NCBI RefSeq assembly: GCF_014297285.1
Contig: NZ_JACOQI010000002.1
Span: 310,001-374,000 of the forward strand
Reading direction: 5' to 3'
Source: Dysosmobacter segnis
GTDB lineage: Bacteria; Bacillota; Clostridia; Oscillospirales; Oscillospiraceae
DNA length: 64,000 bases
The position numbers and the translations under genes are program-made. Below are positions 1 to 6,427 of this stretch, piece after piece. Under the pieces are notes generated by a model. That model had not been told where the DNA came from, did no database searches, and worked only from the letters and a program-made list of their open reading frames with translations. Position 1 is the stretch's first letter. Every line of letters starts with the position of its first letter.

Positions 1-34
1 CATGAGGGAAACTTTTGAGAAAAGAGGTGCCACA

Positions 35-778
35 ATGTTAGCTAACCCAAAGCGTACTAAGGATGAGATTGTCCAGTGGATTCGTTCCTACTTTGAAAGT
101 AACGGCCATGGCTGCGATGCGGTGGTCGGTATTTCTGGTGGTAAAGATTCCAGCGTTGTTGCCGCTCTTTGCGTAGAGGCACTGGGCAAAGAGCGTGTAG
201 TGGGTGTTATGATGCCGAATGGAGAACAGCCCGATCTGGACGATAGCAAGCAGCTGATCGAATTTCTGGGTATCAGATACGCCTATACCGATATCTCCAA
301 AGCAGTGTCTGCGGTAAGTGATCAAGTAGCGCTCAATATGAACGTCAGCGATCAGACGAGGATAAACCTCCCTCCCCGTATCCGTATGGCGACCCTCTAT
401 GCTATTTCTCAGTCGTTGCCTCACGGCGGACGTGTTGCTAATACCTGCAACCGCTCTGAAGACTATGTGGGATACTCTACCAAGTTTGGCGATAGCGCCG
501 GCGATTTTAGCCCGCTCGCTAATCTGATGGTGCATGAAGTCATCCAGATTGGGTACGAGCTTCTTCTGCCTATCAACCTGATAAGCAAGACCCCTTCCGA
601 TGGGCTGTGTGGAAAAACTGATGAGGATAATCTTGGATTTACTTATGCTCACCTGGATGCTTACATCATGTATGGCACCAGTGGAATTGAGGAAATCGAC
701 AAGAAGATTGCCTCTATGCACGATCACAACCTTCACAAGCTCAATCCTATGCCTGCCTACGGAACGACAATTTTTTAA
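35..778 (+). CDS. nadE: NH3-dependent NAD+ synthetase
   Basis: Converts deamido-NAD to NAD+ with ammonia and ATP in the cytoplasm. The PP-loop SGGKDSS is at about residues 34-40, followed by NTCNRSEDYVGY and the downstream TPSDGLCGKTDEDNLG segment typical of the family. There is no glutaminase domain, so ammonia is the likely donor. The start at 35 is preferred because AGAGGTG lies 6 bases upstream; an in-frame ATG at 2 has no visible site and may be only the window edge. It is the first gene of the visible element and is followed 14 bases later by a methyltransferase. NAD genes on phages can refill NAD pools drained by host defences; that role here is inference. Confidence 0.93.
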   Translation: MLANPKRTKDEIVQWIRSYFESNGHGCDAVVGISGGKDSSVVAALCVEALGKERVVGVMMPNGEQPDLDDSKQLIEFLGIRYAYTDISKAVSAVSDQVALNMNVSDQTRINLPPRIRMATLYAISQSLPHGGRVANTCNRSEDYVGYSTKFGDSAGDFSPLANLMVHEVIQIGYELLLPINLISKTPSDGLCGKTDEDNLGFTYAHLDAYIMYGTSGIEEIDKKIASMHDHNLHKLNPMPAYGTTIF

Positions 779-792
779 TAGGCGGTGAGAAA

Positions 793-1398
793 ATGGAAGA
801 GCGTACTTATTTGAGCGGCACCAGTTTGGCCGGTATGTCCCCTACCCGCTCTCGTGTGGAGAACGACTACTATGCTACTCCGTTCGAGGCGACAGAAGCC
901 ATCCTTAGCCGAGAAGAGCTACACGGCTCCATTTTGGAGCCTGCGGCTGGCGAAGGGCATATCAGTAAGGTGCTTCGGGAACATTATCCCAACAGTCAAA
1001 TTATCTCTACTGATCTGGTTCAGAGAGATGATAGGTTCGGATGTGGTATTGTTGGCGGGGTGGATTTCCTCACTGAGAACTATCCCGAAAAATTCAACAA
1101 CGTCATCACGAACCCTCCGTTCTCTTTGGCGAAAGAGTTCGCTGAGAAAGCTCTGGAGGTATCCACTGGCAAGGTGATCCTGTTCGCCAAAATCCAGTTT
1201 CTCGAAGGACGGCAGCGTAAGGATTTCTTTGCCACCCACCCTCCGAAAGCCGTGTATGTATTTTCAAAACGTGTCAATCCTTTGAGAAACGGATTGGAAG
1301 TTGACGAAAATGGTAAGCCCTGGTCAAGTACCATGTGCTTCGCTTGGTTCGTATGGGAACATGGCTATACCGGCGAACCTTGCATTCGTTGGATTTAA
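793..1398 (+). CDS. Putative DNA adenine-type methyltransferase (NPPF)
   Basis: A 201-residue SAM-dependent methyltransferase. Motif I reads LEPAAGEGHI (about residues 45-54) and the catalytic motif IV reads NPPF (about 106-109), which is the amino-methylating (N6A/N4C) type. No separate target-recognition domain is visible, so the substrate may be recognised by a short insert or may not be DNA. The start has GGCGGTGAG just upstream. It opens a run of methyltransferase-like genes reaching 3,945. The family is clear; the substrate is not known. Confidence 0.8.
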   Translation: MEERTYLSGTSLAGMSPTRSRVENDYYATPFEATEAILSREELHGSILEPAAGEGHISKVLREHYPNSQIISTDLVQRDDRFGCGIVGGVDFLTENYPEKFNNVITNPPFSLAKEFAEKALEVSTGKVILFAKIQFLEGRQRKDFFATHPPKAVYVFSKRVNPLRNGLEVDENGKPWSSTMCFAWFVWEHGYTGEPCIRWI

Positions 1399-1400
1399 TT

Positions 1401-1417
1401 TGTGACAAAGTAAATTA
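1401..1417 (+). repeat. 18-nt leader repeat, copy 1 (variant)
   Basis: TGTGACAAAGTAAATTA differs from the consensus TAGCAACAAAGTAAATTA mainly in the first bases. It begins 2 bases after the preceding stop codon and ends 3 bases before the AGAGGTG ribosome site of the next gene. Confidence 0.75.
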
Positions 1418-1429
1418 AGAGGTGCAGCT

Positions 1430-1957
1430 ATGAAGATGGATAAGGTTGCCGGCAGCGGCAACGACGAGTTCTATACACCGGAGTATGCGATTACCCCGTT
1501 GTACAAGTATCTCCCACCCCCCCCCGTGACAATTTGGTGCCCGTTTGACACTGAGGATAGTTTGTTTGTAAAGCTCTTTCGGCAACGTGGCTATACCGTA
1601 ATCGCAACACATATTGCAAACGGTCAGGATTTTTTCGCTATTGATCCGCCGAAGTGCGACTACATCATCAGTAACCCTCCGTACTCCCTCAAAGGTGAAG
1701 TGTTTGAGCGGCTGTTCCAGTTGAATATACCCTTTGCTATGTTAGTAGGGGTCGTCGGACTCTTCGAGAGTCAGAAACGTTTTGAGATGTTCCGTGAGCA
1801 TGATTTTGAAATCATGTATCTCAATCGGCGCGTATCTTACTTTAAGAATTACGCTGACCAAAAGCCGTCTCTAAACCCACCGTTCAGCAGCGTCTATGTA
1901 TGTAAAGGGATATTGCCTAAACAGATTATCTTTGAAGAAATTCAAAAAAACGCATAA
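1430..1957 (+). CDS. Phage-type SAM methyltransferase-like protein (NPPY), with a C9 tract
   Basis: A 175-residue protein with a YTPEYAITPL start region, the segment IWCPFDTEDS and a catalytic-type SNPPYS motif (about residues 78-83). Proteins of this shape in phages are often labelled sugar-phosphate nucleotidyltransferase, but the NPPY motif fits an amino-methyltransferase fold better. A run of nine C at 1517-1525 encodes four prolines (YLPPPPV), and a one-base slip would truncate the protein near residue 30. The frame is open as given. Copy 1 of the leader repeat precedes the gene and copy 2 follows its stop codon directly. Confidence 0.7.
   Translation: MKMDKVAGSGNDEFYTPEYAITPLYKYLPPPPVTIWCPFDTEDSLFVKLFRQRGYTVIATHIANGQDFFAIDPPKCDYIISNPPYSLKGEVFERLFQLNIPFAMLVGVVGLFESQKRFEMFREHDFEIMYLNRRVSYFKNYADQKPSLNPPFSSVYVCKGILPKQIIFEEIQKNA
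1517..1525 (+). repeat. C9 homopolymer tract inside a methyltransferase gene
   Basis: Nine consecutive C bases encode part of a proline run. It is the first of six runs of seven or more G or C between 1,517 and 3,793; I saw none elsewhere in the element. A candidate slipped-strand site. Confidence 0.9.
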
Positions 1958-1975
1958 TAGCAACAAAGAAAATTA
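1958..1975 (+). repeat. 18-nt leader repeat, copy 2
   Basis: TAGCAACAAAGAAAATTA starts at the base after the preceding stop codon and abuts the -35 box of the next promoter. This A variant (AAAGAAAA) is shared with copies 3 and 7. Confidence 0.85.
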
Positions 1976-2004
1976 TTGACTTTATGGAGACAGTATGATA
2001 GAAT
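1976..2004 (+). promoter_or_regulatory. Sigma-70-type promoter before the C5 methyltransferase
   Basis: TTGACT (1976-1981), a 17-base spacer and TAGAAT (1999-2004). Transcription would start near 2011, inside or just before the palindrome at 2016-2036. Confidence 0.75.
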
Positions 2005-2015
2005 GGAGATAGCTC

Positions 2016-2036
2016 AAGGGAATTTGTAAATCCCTT
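2016..2036 (+). promoter_or_regulatory. Palindrome at the transcription start, likely operator or leader hairpin
   Basis: AAGGGA and TCCCTT are separated by 9 bases and lie about 12 bases after the -10 box. The position suits a repressor operator; as RNA it would form only a short hairpin. No T run follows, so it is not a terminator. Confidence 0.5.
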
Positions 2037-2047
2037 AACCTTCCATT

Positions 2048-2064
2048 TAGCAACAAAGAAAACC
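2048..2064 (+). repeat. 18-nt leader repeat, copy 3
   Basis: TAGCAACAAAGAAAACC lies 7 bases before the AGGAGG ribosome site of the C5 methyltransferase fragment. With copy 2 it brackets the promoter and palindrome. Confidence 0.8.
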
Positions 2065-2082
2065 AACATAGGAGGAACTAAC

Positions 2083-2958
2083 TTGGATTACCGAACTGCC
2101 CTTTTCTGCGAGTTCGATCGTTACGCCGCAGAAAGCTATTGCGCCGTTCATGGTGTTGATCCTACCCTTAACATCGGAGATATTACCAAAGCCGATGAGA
2201 AGGTTGTGCCGGATTTCAATGTCATGTTCGGTGGAAGCCCGTGCCAGGACTTCAGCATAGCGGGCAAACAGGGGGGGGCTGCATGGACTTGTAAGCATTG
2301 CGGCCACGTATATAATCCCCTGGAAGCTCACTATGATCAACGCGACCATTGCCCTAAGTGCGGATCAACTGAAATCGAGAAGACCCGCTCTTCCTTACTG
2401 GTCGAATGGCTGCGTTTCCTAAGAGAAAAGAAGCCTCGCTTCGCTATCTACGAGAACGTTAAAAATATTACCGGTTCTCGCTTCTATGCCACTTTTAACC
2501 TCTTTGTCAAAGAGCTGGAAGACTACGGTTACAACGTCTACTGGCAGGTTCTGAATGCAAAGCACTACGGAATCCCCCAGAATCGTGAGCGTGTTTATTG
2601 TGTCATCATTCGTAAGGATTTAGATAATGGGAAGTTTAAGTTCCCGTCTCCTATCCCTTTGAAAAAAGCGCTGGTAGATATGCTGGAGGATAAGGTTGAC
2701 GAGCGATACTACCTGCCTGATGACAAGGTAGCTGCCATGATAACCCCCCGTTCAGACAAATCAGTAACACCGTCCGCGCCAGCGGAAGAGGTTCCACAGA
2801 CCACCACTGCTGGGACTTGCTCACTTGCCGGTGTGAAGCTGAGTAAGAAAGGCACCCAGTTTGAAGGATACTGTGAGACGGCCTTGACTTTGCTGGCCCG
2901 TGACTATAAGGGCTTTGGAAATCAGCAAATGACAGGAGTTATGGAGCATAATGAGTAA
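2083..2958 (+). CDS. DNA cytosine-5 methyltransferase, motifs II-VIII plus part of the recognition region; motif I absent
   Basis: A TTG start 10 bases after AGGAGG gives a 291-residue protein. It begins directly at the second strand of the fold (ALFCEFDRYA, motif II). It then has the catalytic GGSPCQDFS (motif IV, Cys near residue 58), a four-Cys zinc-finger-like insert (CKHCGH ... CPKC), IYENVKN (motif VI) and QNRERVY (motif VIII), and ends in recognition-domain sequence (ARDYKGFGNQQMTG). The SAM-binding motif I is missing upstream but is found downstream at about 3,480-3,510, after motif X. A G8 run (2271-2278) encodes Gly-Gly and is in frame here. Alone it probably cannot bind SAM normally; it may pair with the next reading frame. 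Confidence 0.85.
   Translation: MDYRTALFCEFDRYAAESYCAVHGVDPTLNIGDITKADEKVVPDFNVMFGGSPCQDFSIAGKQGGAAWTCKHCGHVYNPLEAHYDQRDHCPKCGSTEIEKTRSSLLVEWLRFLREKKPRFAIYENVKNITGSRFYATFNLFVKELEDYGYNVYWQVLNAKHYGIPQNRERVYCVIIRKDLDNGKFKFPSPIPLKKALVDMLEDKVDERYYLPDDKVAAMITPRSDKSVTPSAPAEEVPQTTTAGTCSLAGVKLSKKGTQFEGYCETALTLLARDYKGFGNQQMTGVMEHNE
2271..2278 (+). repeat. G8 tract in C5 methyltransferase catalytic region
   Basis: Eight G encode the Gly-Gly of GKQGGA, just after the catalytic Cys motif. The present length keeps the frame open. Any one-base change would truncate the protein soon after motif IV. Confidence 0.9.
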
Positions 2959-3013
2959 GCGATATATTATCCCCGCTGCAATTCGTGGAAGATATGCGGG
3001 GGGGGTAAGATAA
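2951..3013 (+). CDS. Short frame cut off by the G8 tract (would join the downstream methyltransferase part)
   Basis: ATG at 2951 overlaps the stop of the preceding gene. The 20-residue frame (MSKRYIIPAAIRGRYAGG...) resembles the recognition region of phage C5 methyltransferases and stops at 3013, just past the G8 run. With seven G it would read straight on through KIIQRLEVRPNMCTNTL into the 3,022-3,726 frame. It is therefore either an off state of a phase-variable gene or an indel in the sequence. Confidence 0.6.
   Translation: MSKRYIIPAAIRGRYAGGVR
2998..3005 (+). repeat. G8 tract that breaks the methyltransferase frame
   Basis: Eight G at the join of two reading frames. Removing one G fuses 2951-3726 into a single open frame. 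Confidence 0.9.
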
Positions 3014-3021
3014 TACAGCGT

Positions 3022-3726
3022 TTGGAAGTTCGCCCTAATATGTGTACCAACACTTTGACGGGTGTTCAAAAAGACAATGTGTTGATAGAGATAAATGAAA
3101 GCGAGGAAGCCAATGTGAAAATCGTATGTGAGCGTCGATGCGATGAAGGTGTGCGTTTTTTCAAAGATAATGTCTGCGGCACTATTCGCACCATTGACGG
3201 GGGGGGGGACAAGAGAGTGATGGAAACCAATGAGAAACACGAAAGTTGTATCCGAGTTCGGAAACTGACCCAGTTGGAGGCATGGCGACTGATGGGCTTC
3301 TCTGACGAAGATTTCTACAAAGCTCAAGCAGCCATGAATCAGAATTTATACGGTGGCAAAGACCGTAGCGGTTCTCAGCTTTATAAACAAGCGGGAAATT
3401 CCATTGTGGTCGATGTGCTTTGTGCCATCATGAAAGAGTTATACGAAGCTATGCCCTACCTCTTTGATGATATGGCAGTTGGATCTTTCTTCTCCGGCAT
3501 TGGCGCATTTGAAAAAGCACTCTCTACCTTTGATGTTCCCGATGATAGCAACAAAGTAAATTATTCTCCCAAGGGTGATGAACTGAAGCAGCTGGGATTT
3601 ATCAACGATTACAATGGAGACGCCAATCGTGTATATGATAGCGAAACCGTTGCACGTGCTTTGAAAGCCGAAGCGGGGGGGCGGAGCCAAGACTGGATGG
3701 TATGCTCTGAGAAGCCCGGAGGTTGA
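3022..3726 (+). CDS. C5 methyltransferase second part: recognition region, motifs IX and X, then motif I
   Basis: The open frame runs from a weak TTG at 3022 (ATG at 3040 is also possible). The natural start is probably 2951, through the G8 tract. Contents in order: recognition-type sequence (NTLTGVQKDN); IRTIDGGGDKRV, coded across the G10 tract; RVRKLTQLEAWRLMGF (motif IX region); YKQAGNSIVVDVL (motif X); then MAVGSFFSGIGAFEKAL, a perfect motif I. After that comes a translated copy of the 18-nt repeat (SNKVNYS), then a recognition-like piece (NRVYDSETVARALKAEAGG). X followed directly by I is the reverse of the usual linear order. It could complete the motif II-VIII protein as a permuted two-part enzyme, or be the fused remains of two genes. 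Confidence 0.7.
   Translation: MEVRPNMCTNTLTGVQKDNVLIEINESEEANVKIVCERRCDEGVRFFKDNVCGTIRTIDGGGDKRVMETNEKHESCIRVRKLTQLEAWRLMGFSDEDFYKAQAAMNQNLYGGKDRSGSQLYKQAGNSIVVDVLCAIMKELYEAMPYLFDDMAVGSFFSGIGAFEKALSTFDVPDDSNKVNYSPKGDELKQLGFINDYNGDANRVYDSETVARALKAEAGGRSQDWMVCSEKPGG
3199..3208 (+). repeat. G10 tract in methyltransferase recognition region
   Basis: Ten G encode three Gly and the first base of Asp in IDGGGDK. It is the longest of the tracts and is in frame in this copy. Confidence 0.9.
3546..3563 (+). repeat. 18-nt leader repeat, copy 4, inside a coding frame
   Basis: TAGCAACAAAGTAAATTA is read as Ser-Asn-Lys-Val-Asn in the one frame of the repeat that lacks a stop. It marks the point where motif I is joined to recognition-domain sequence. 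Identity with copy 8 (26,740) extends to 22 bases. Confidence 0.85.
3675..3681 (+). repeat. G7 tract in methyltransferase recognition fragment
   Basis: Seven G encode the Gly-Gly of KAEAGGR. In frame in this copy; the frame stops 45 bases later. Confidence 0.85.
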
Positions 3727-3728
3727 CC

Positions 3729-3821
3729 ATGGAGAAAGTCAGAATTAAGCAGGCCACCCAAAAAGGTTATATCGAGTGTGCTGTGGGGGGGGGTAGCGGA
3801 TTTATCTTACCCGTCCAGTAA
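3729..3821 (+). CDS. Methyltransferase recognition fragment, truncated by a G9 tract
   Basis: ATG 6 bases after GGAGG opens a 30-residue frame (MEKVRIKQATQKGYIECAVGG...) that stops at 3821. With eight rather than nine G at 3785-3793 the frame would continue VADLSYPSSKTRRGRVQ ... TGICRIE to 3945. That reading resembles the recognition region of phage C5 methyltransferases. Motifs IX and X do not follow, so this is an orphan recognition module or gene remnant. It overlaps the next gene in the longer reading. Confidence 0.55.
   Translation: MEKVRIKQATQKGYIECAVGGGSGFILPVQ
3785..3793 (+). repeat. G9 tract that breaks the recognition-fragment frame
   Basis: Nine G; eight would restore a continuous frame to 3945. 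It has the same design as the other tracts: a Gly-Gly pair coded by GGG codons. Confidence 0.9.
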
Positions 3822-3916
3822 AACTCGAAGAGGTCGAGTTCAGGAAGGTGGTTGGATTTGTCCAACTATCACTGCAACAGAAACCGGCATTTGTCGGATA
3901 GAAAGAGGTGATTCAT

Positions 3917-4204
3917 ATGAGCATTGCGTTGAGAAACCGCCGTGAAGCATATGACCAGATCGAACCGAAGCGTCCTAATCGTAAGGCTATGATTTTGGAT
4001 GTTCTGACCAGCGGTGATCCTGGCGGTATGACTGCTGATGAGATTGGCGAGAAGCTGGTCTCTGAGGGTAAAATCCCCACCAACAGTCCGAACTTCACAC
4101 GGCCTCGTCTGACAGAGATGAAAGCCGAGGGCAAGGTTATGATCGTCGGCAGGCGTCCTGGCAAGTCTGGGTGCAATACGGCAGTCTGGAAGGTGAAGCG
4201 CTGA
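3917..4204 (+). CDS. Small winged-helix-like protein
   Basis: A 95-residue basic protein. The stretch RKAMILDVLTSGDPGGMTADEIGEKL followed by RPRLTEMKAEGKVMIVGRRPG reads like a winged-helix DNA-binding fold with its wing. ATG at 3917 has AGAGGTG 6 bases upstream, and the stop overlaps the next start. It may regulate neighbouring genes; no precise family was recognised. Confidence 0.6.
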   Translation: MSIALRNRREAYDQIEPKRPNRKAMILDVLTSGDPGGMTADEIGEKLVSEGKIPTNSPNFTRPRLTEMKAEGKVMIVGRRPGKSGCNTAVWKVKR

Positions 4205-4464
4205 TGTATGGCGAATATACCTGTCTGGACTGCGGCAAAACCTTTGACGATCCGAAGCGATGGGAAGAACGCCATGGGTTAGATTCTCCGCCCTATGAGG
4301 ATTTCAGCGGTTGTCCTTACTGTGGCGGAGCTTATACCCGTACTATCCTTTGCGATGCCTGCGGAGAACCGATAGTTGGCGATTATGTCAAAATCCAAAC
4401 AACTGGTGACTGCTATTGTGATGAATGCTTCATGATGAAGTCGCTGGGTGAAGATGATTCATGA
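4204..4464 (+). CDS. Small zinc-ribbon protein
   Basis: An 86-residue protein with three Cys pairs (CLDC, CPYC, CDAC) and a further CDEC, suggesting two zinc ribbons. ATG overlaps the preceding stop (TGATG), so it is translationally coupled. Function unknown; its own stop overlaps sequence just before the ABC permease. Confidence 0.6.
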   Translation: MYGEYTCLDCGKTFDDPKRWEERHGLDSPPYEDFSGCPYCGGAYTRTILCDACGEPIVGDYVKIQTTGDCYCDECFMMKSLGEDDS

Positions 4465-4478
4465 GAAGAGGTCGTGAA

Positions 4479-5258
4479 ATGAAAACCTCAGTCAAACGGC
4501 GTGCGAAAAACTGTATACGGGGAGCGGTTTTATTGGCCTGTTTCATTGCCGTCTGGTATGTGGCCTCGTGCTTCACTCAACCGCTGTTTATCCCCGCCCC
4601 TGCTGCCGTCTGGGAAGCAATCGTCGGGTTGGCAGAGACAGGCCAGTTACAAAAAGGACTTGCCTACTCTTTCCTGCGGATTACTGGCGCGTCTGCTCTT
4701 TCTATGCTGGTAGCAATTCCCCTCTCCCTTCTAATTTATGGCGTGAAGCCTATCAAGGAAACTATCATGCCGGTTGTTTCCTTCTTACGGTATGTTCCCG
4801 TAACCGCATTTTCTCCGCTCCTGATCCTATGGTTTGGGATTGGGGAGCAGATGAAAATTTCGTTCCTATTTATTGCAACGTTTGTTTACTTGCTGCCGTC
4901 GATCCTGCTTTGCTTTGACGACGTACTGCAAGATCTGATGGATACGGGCAAGACAATCGGAATGACCAGTTGGGAGACAATCAAAGAAATCTTGCTCCCC
5001 GCATCGCTCCCTTCAATATTCAGTACGTTCCTGATGATGTATGGCATTGGCTGGACATACTGCGCCGTGGTAGAAGCAACCAACGCTAAGTATGGCTTGG
5101 GCTTCATCATCAATGTAAGTTCTGCCAGAGGCCGTACCGCCGTGGTGTTCGGAGCAATCATCGTAATCATGTTGTTCAGCTTCGTTTTTGACAAGCTGGG
5201 GAACTTGCTGATCCGAAAGATATTCCAGTGGAGGTACTGCGATGATCAAGTTGAATGA
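4479..5258 (+). CDS. ABC transporter permease (SsuC/TauC-like)
   Basis: A 259-residue inner-membrane protein with about six hydrophobic helices. The coupling-loop segment DTGKTIGMTSWETIKEILLPASLPSI is the EAA loop of type I importers of the nitrate/sulfonate/taurine class. ATG at 4479 has AGAGGT at proper spacing; an upstream ATG at 4461 lacks one. The stop lies 14 bases inside the ATPase gene. With the ATPase and the substrate-binding protein at 7249 it makes a complete importer or sensor. Permeases of this class are rare in phage genomes. Confidence 0.88.
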   Translation: MKTSVKRRAKNCIRGAVLLACFIAVWYVASCFTQPLFIPAPAAVWEAIVGLAETGQLQKGLAYSFLRITGASALSMLVAIPLSLLIYGVKPIKETIMPVVSFLRYVPVTAFSPLLILWFGIGEQMKISFLFIATFVYLLPSILLCFDDVLQDLMDTGKTIGMTSWETIKEILLPASLPSIFSTFLMMYGIGWTYCAVVEATNAKYGLGFIINVSSARGRTAVVFGAIIVIMLFSFVFDKLGNLLIRKIFQWRYCDDQVE

Positions 5259-5883
5259 TCTGGCTATTGGGTACAGCGGCGAAGCAATTCTGGAACACAT
5301 CGACCAGGAATTTGACGACGGTTTGATTTACGGCATTTTGGCGAAGTCTGGTGCCGGTAAGACGACTCTCCTCAAAACCATTGCCGGCCTTCTTCGCCCC
5401 GTTCATGGTAAGGTTATCATTGATGGCACTACCTATCGGAACGCCGACAAGAACCCTGTGTACATGATGCACCAGCGCTATTCCAACTTCGGCTGGCTTT
5501 CCTGCACAGAGAATGTGCTGATTGCCCAACGGGACAAAAAACTCCGTAATCGCAATGACGCTATCAAGGTACTTGCAGCGGTTGGGTTAGAGCAGTATGC
5601 AGATAAATGGCCGTCTCAGCTCTCAGGTGGTATGCAGCAGCGCCTTGCGTTGGCAAGAACGCTGTATGTCAAGCCGAGATACCTGCTTATGGATGAACCG
5701 TTATCCGCTTTGGACGACAAGACCCGTAGCAAAATGCAGCGTTTGATTTTGGATATCCATGCTGAGACAGGCAACACAATCATTATGGTAACGCACAGCC
5801 AGGACGAGGCGTTCAAAATGTGCGATAAAATAATTAAATTTGAAACGAGAGGAGCTGTAACAAACCATGGCAGGTTTATTTGA
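5242..5883 (+). CDS. ABC transporter ATP-binding protein
   Basis: A 213-residue ATPase with Walker A AKSGAGKTT (about 34-42), signature LSGGMQQR, Walker B YLLMDEPLSALD and the H-loop MVTHSQDEA. All catalytic motifs are intact. It is about 30 residues shorter than SsuB/TauB proteins because the frame ends soon after the H-loop. It overlaps the permease by 17 bases and the next gene by 17 bases, so the operon is tightly coupled. Confidence 0.92.
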   Translation: MIKLNDLAIGYSGEAILEHIDQEFDDGLIYGILAKSGAGKTTLLKTIAGLLRPVHGKVIIDGTTYRNADKNPVYMMHQRYSNFGWLSCTENVLIAQRDKKLRNRNDAIKVLAAVGLEQYADKWPSQLSGGMQQRLALARTLYVKPRYLLMDEPLSALDDKTRSKMQRLILDIHAETGNTIIMVTHSQDEAFKMCDKIIKFETRGAVTNHGRFI

Positions 5884-6427
5884 ACGCATGGGGCTGGTTC
5901 GTACCGAATACGAAGGTATGCCTGAAATCCCCATGCAACCCGTATCCGAGCCTATGTACGCGCCTGAGACGCCGGTAATTGACGCTGCTCAGGTGTCCTA
6001 TGATGATGTGATCGCATCCATCTATCAGCAGGGCGATATCGACGACGAGAACTCGATCTTTAAGATCAAGGCGTATATCGACATTCTGCCCCAGGACATG
6101 ACTAAGGCTAAGAAACAGGCGTCCATCGCCGGCATTCTCAGTGTCAACGGGATCAATGTGGATGATCTCATTGAGGACGGTCTGAAGCGTGGTCGCGTCT
6201 TGGACACTGCCGAGGATAGTATCAGGGCAGAAAACGACGCACTGATTGCTGAGACCGAGGCGGACATCGAACACCTGAAGTCTCTGATCGAGCAGGCGGA
6301 AGCCAGAATTGAGGACTCCAAGCAGAAGACCTCTGATTCCAGCACCGCCATCCAGAAGGAAAAAGAAGCTATCAGTCAACTCTTGGAGTTTGCGAACGGC
6401 GTTGCCGGTAAGGAAGGAGCACAGTAA
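5867..6427 (+). CDS. Coiled-coil protein of the ABC/PspA-like operon
   Basis: A 186-residue acidic protein without membrane segments. The first 50 residues are Pro/Met-rich, followed by a predicted helical part (DDVIASIYQQGDIDD) and a long coiled coil (about 120-178). It starts inside the ATPase gene and its TAA overlaps the ATG of the PspA-like gene. No family was recognised. Its position suggests a cytoplasmic adaptor between the ATPase and the membrane protein; this is inference. Confidence 0.7.
   Translation: MAGLFERMGLVRTEYEGMPEIPMQPVSEPMYAPETPVIDAAQVSYDDVIASIYQQGDIDDENSIFKIKAYIDILPQDMTKAKKQASIAGILSVNGINVDDLIEDGLKRGRVLDTAEDSIRAENDALIAETEADIEHLKSLIEQAEARIEDSKQKTSDSSTAIQKEKEAISQLLEFANGVAGKEGAQ

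Noticed and set aside
2..34. Longer start of nadE at position 2
   Set aside because: No ribosome site can be seen and AGAGGTG sits ideally before ATG at 35.
2951..3945. Simple pseudogene reading of the methyltransferase remnants
   Set aside because: Both breaks lie exactly at G runs and vanish with a one-base change, while all other codons remain intact. Consensus indel error stays possible and is listed as the main refuting result.
5013..5300. Minus-strand open frames over the ABC genes
   Set aside because: They overlap strongly conserved ABC motifs and have no ribosome sites or recognisable products.
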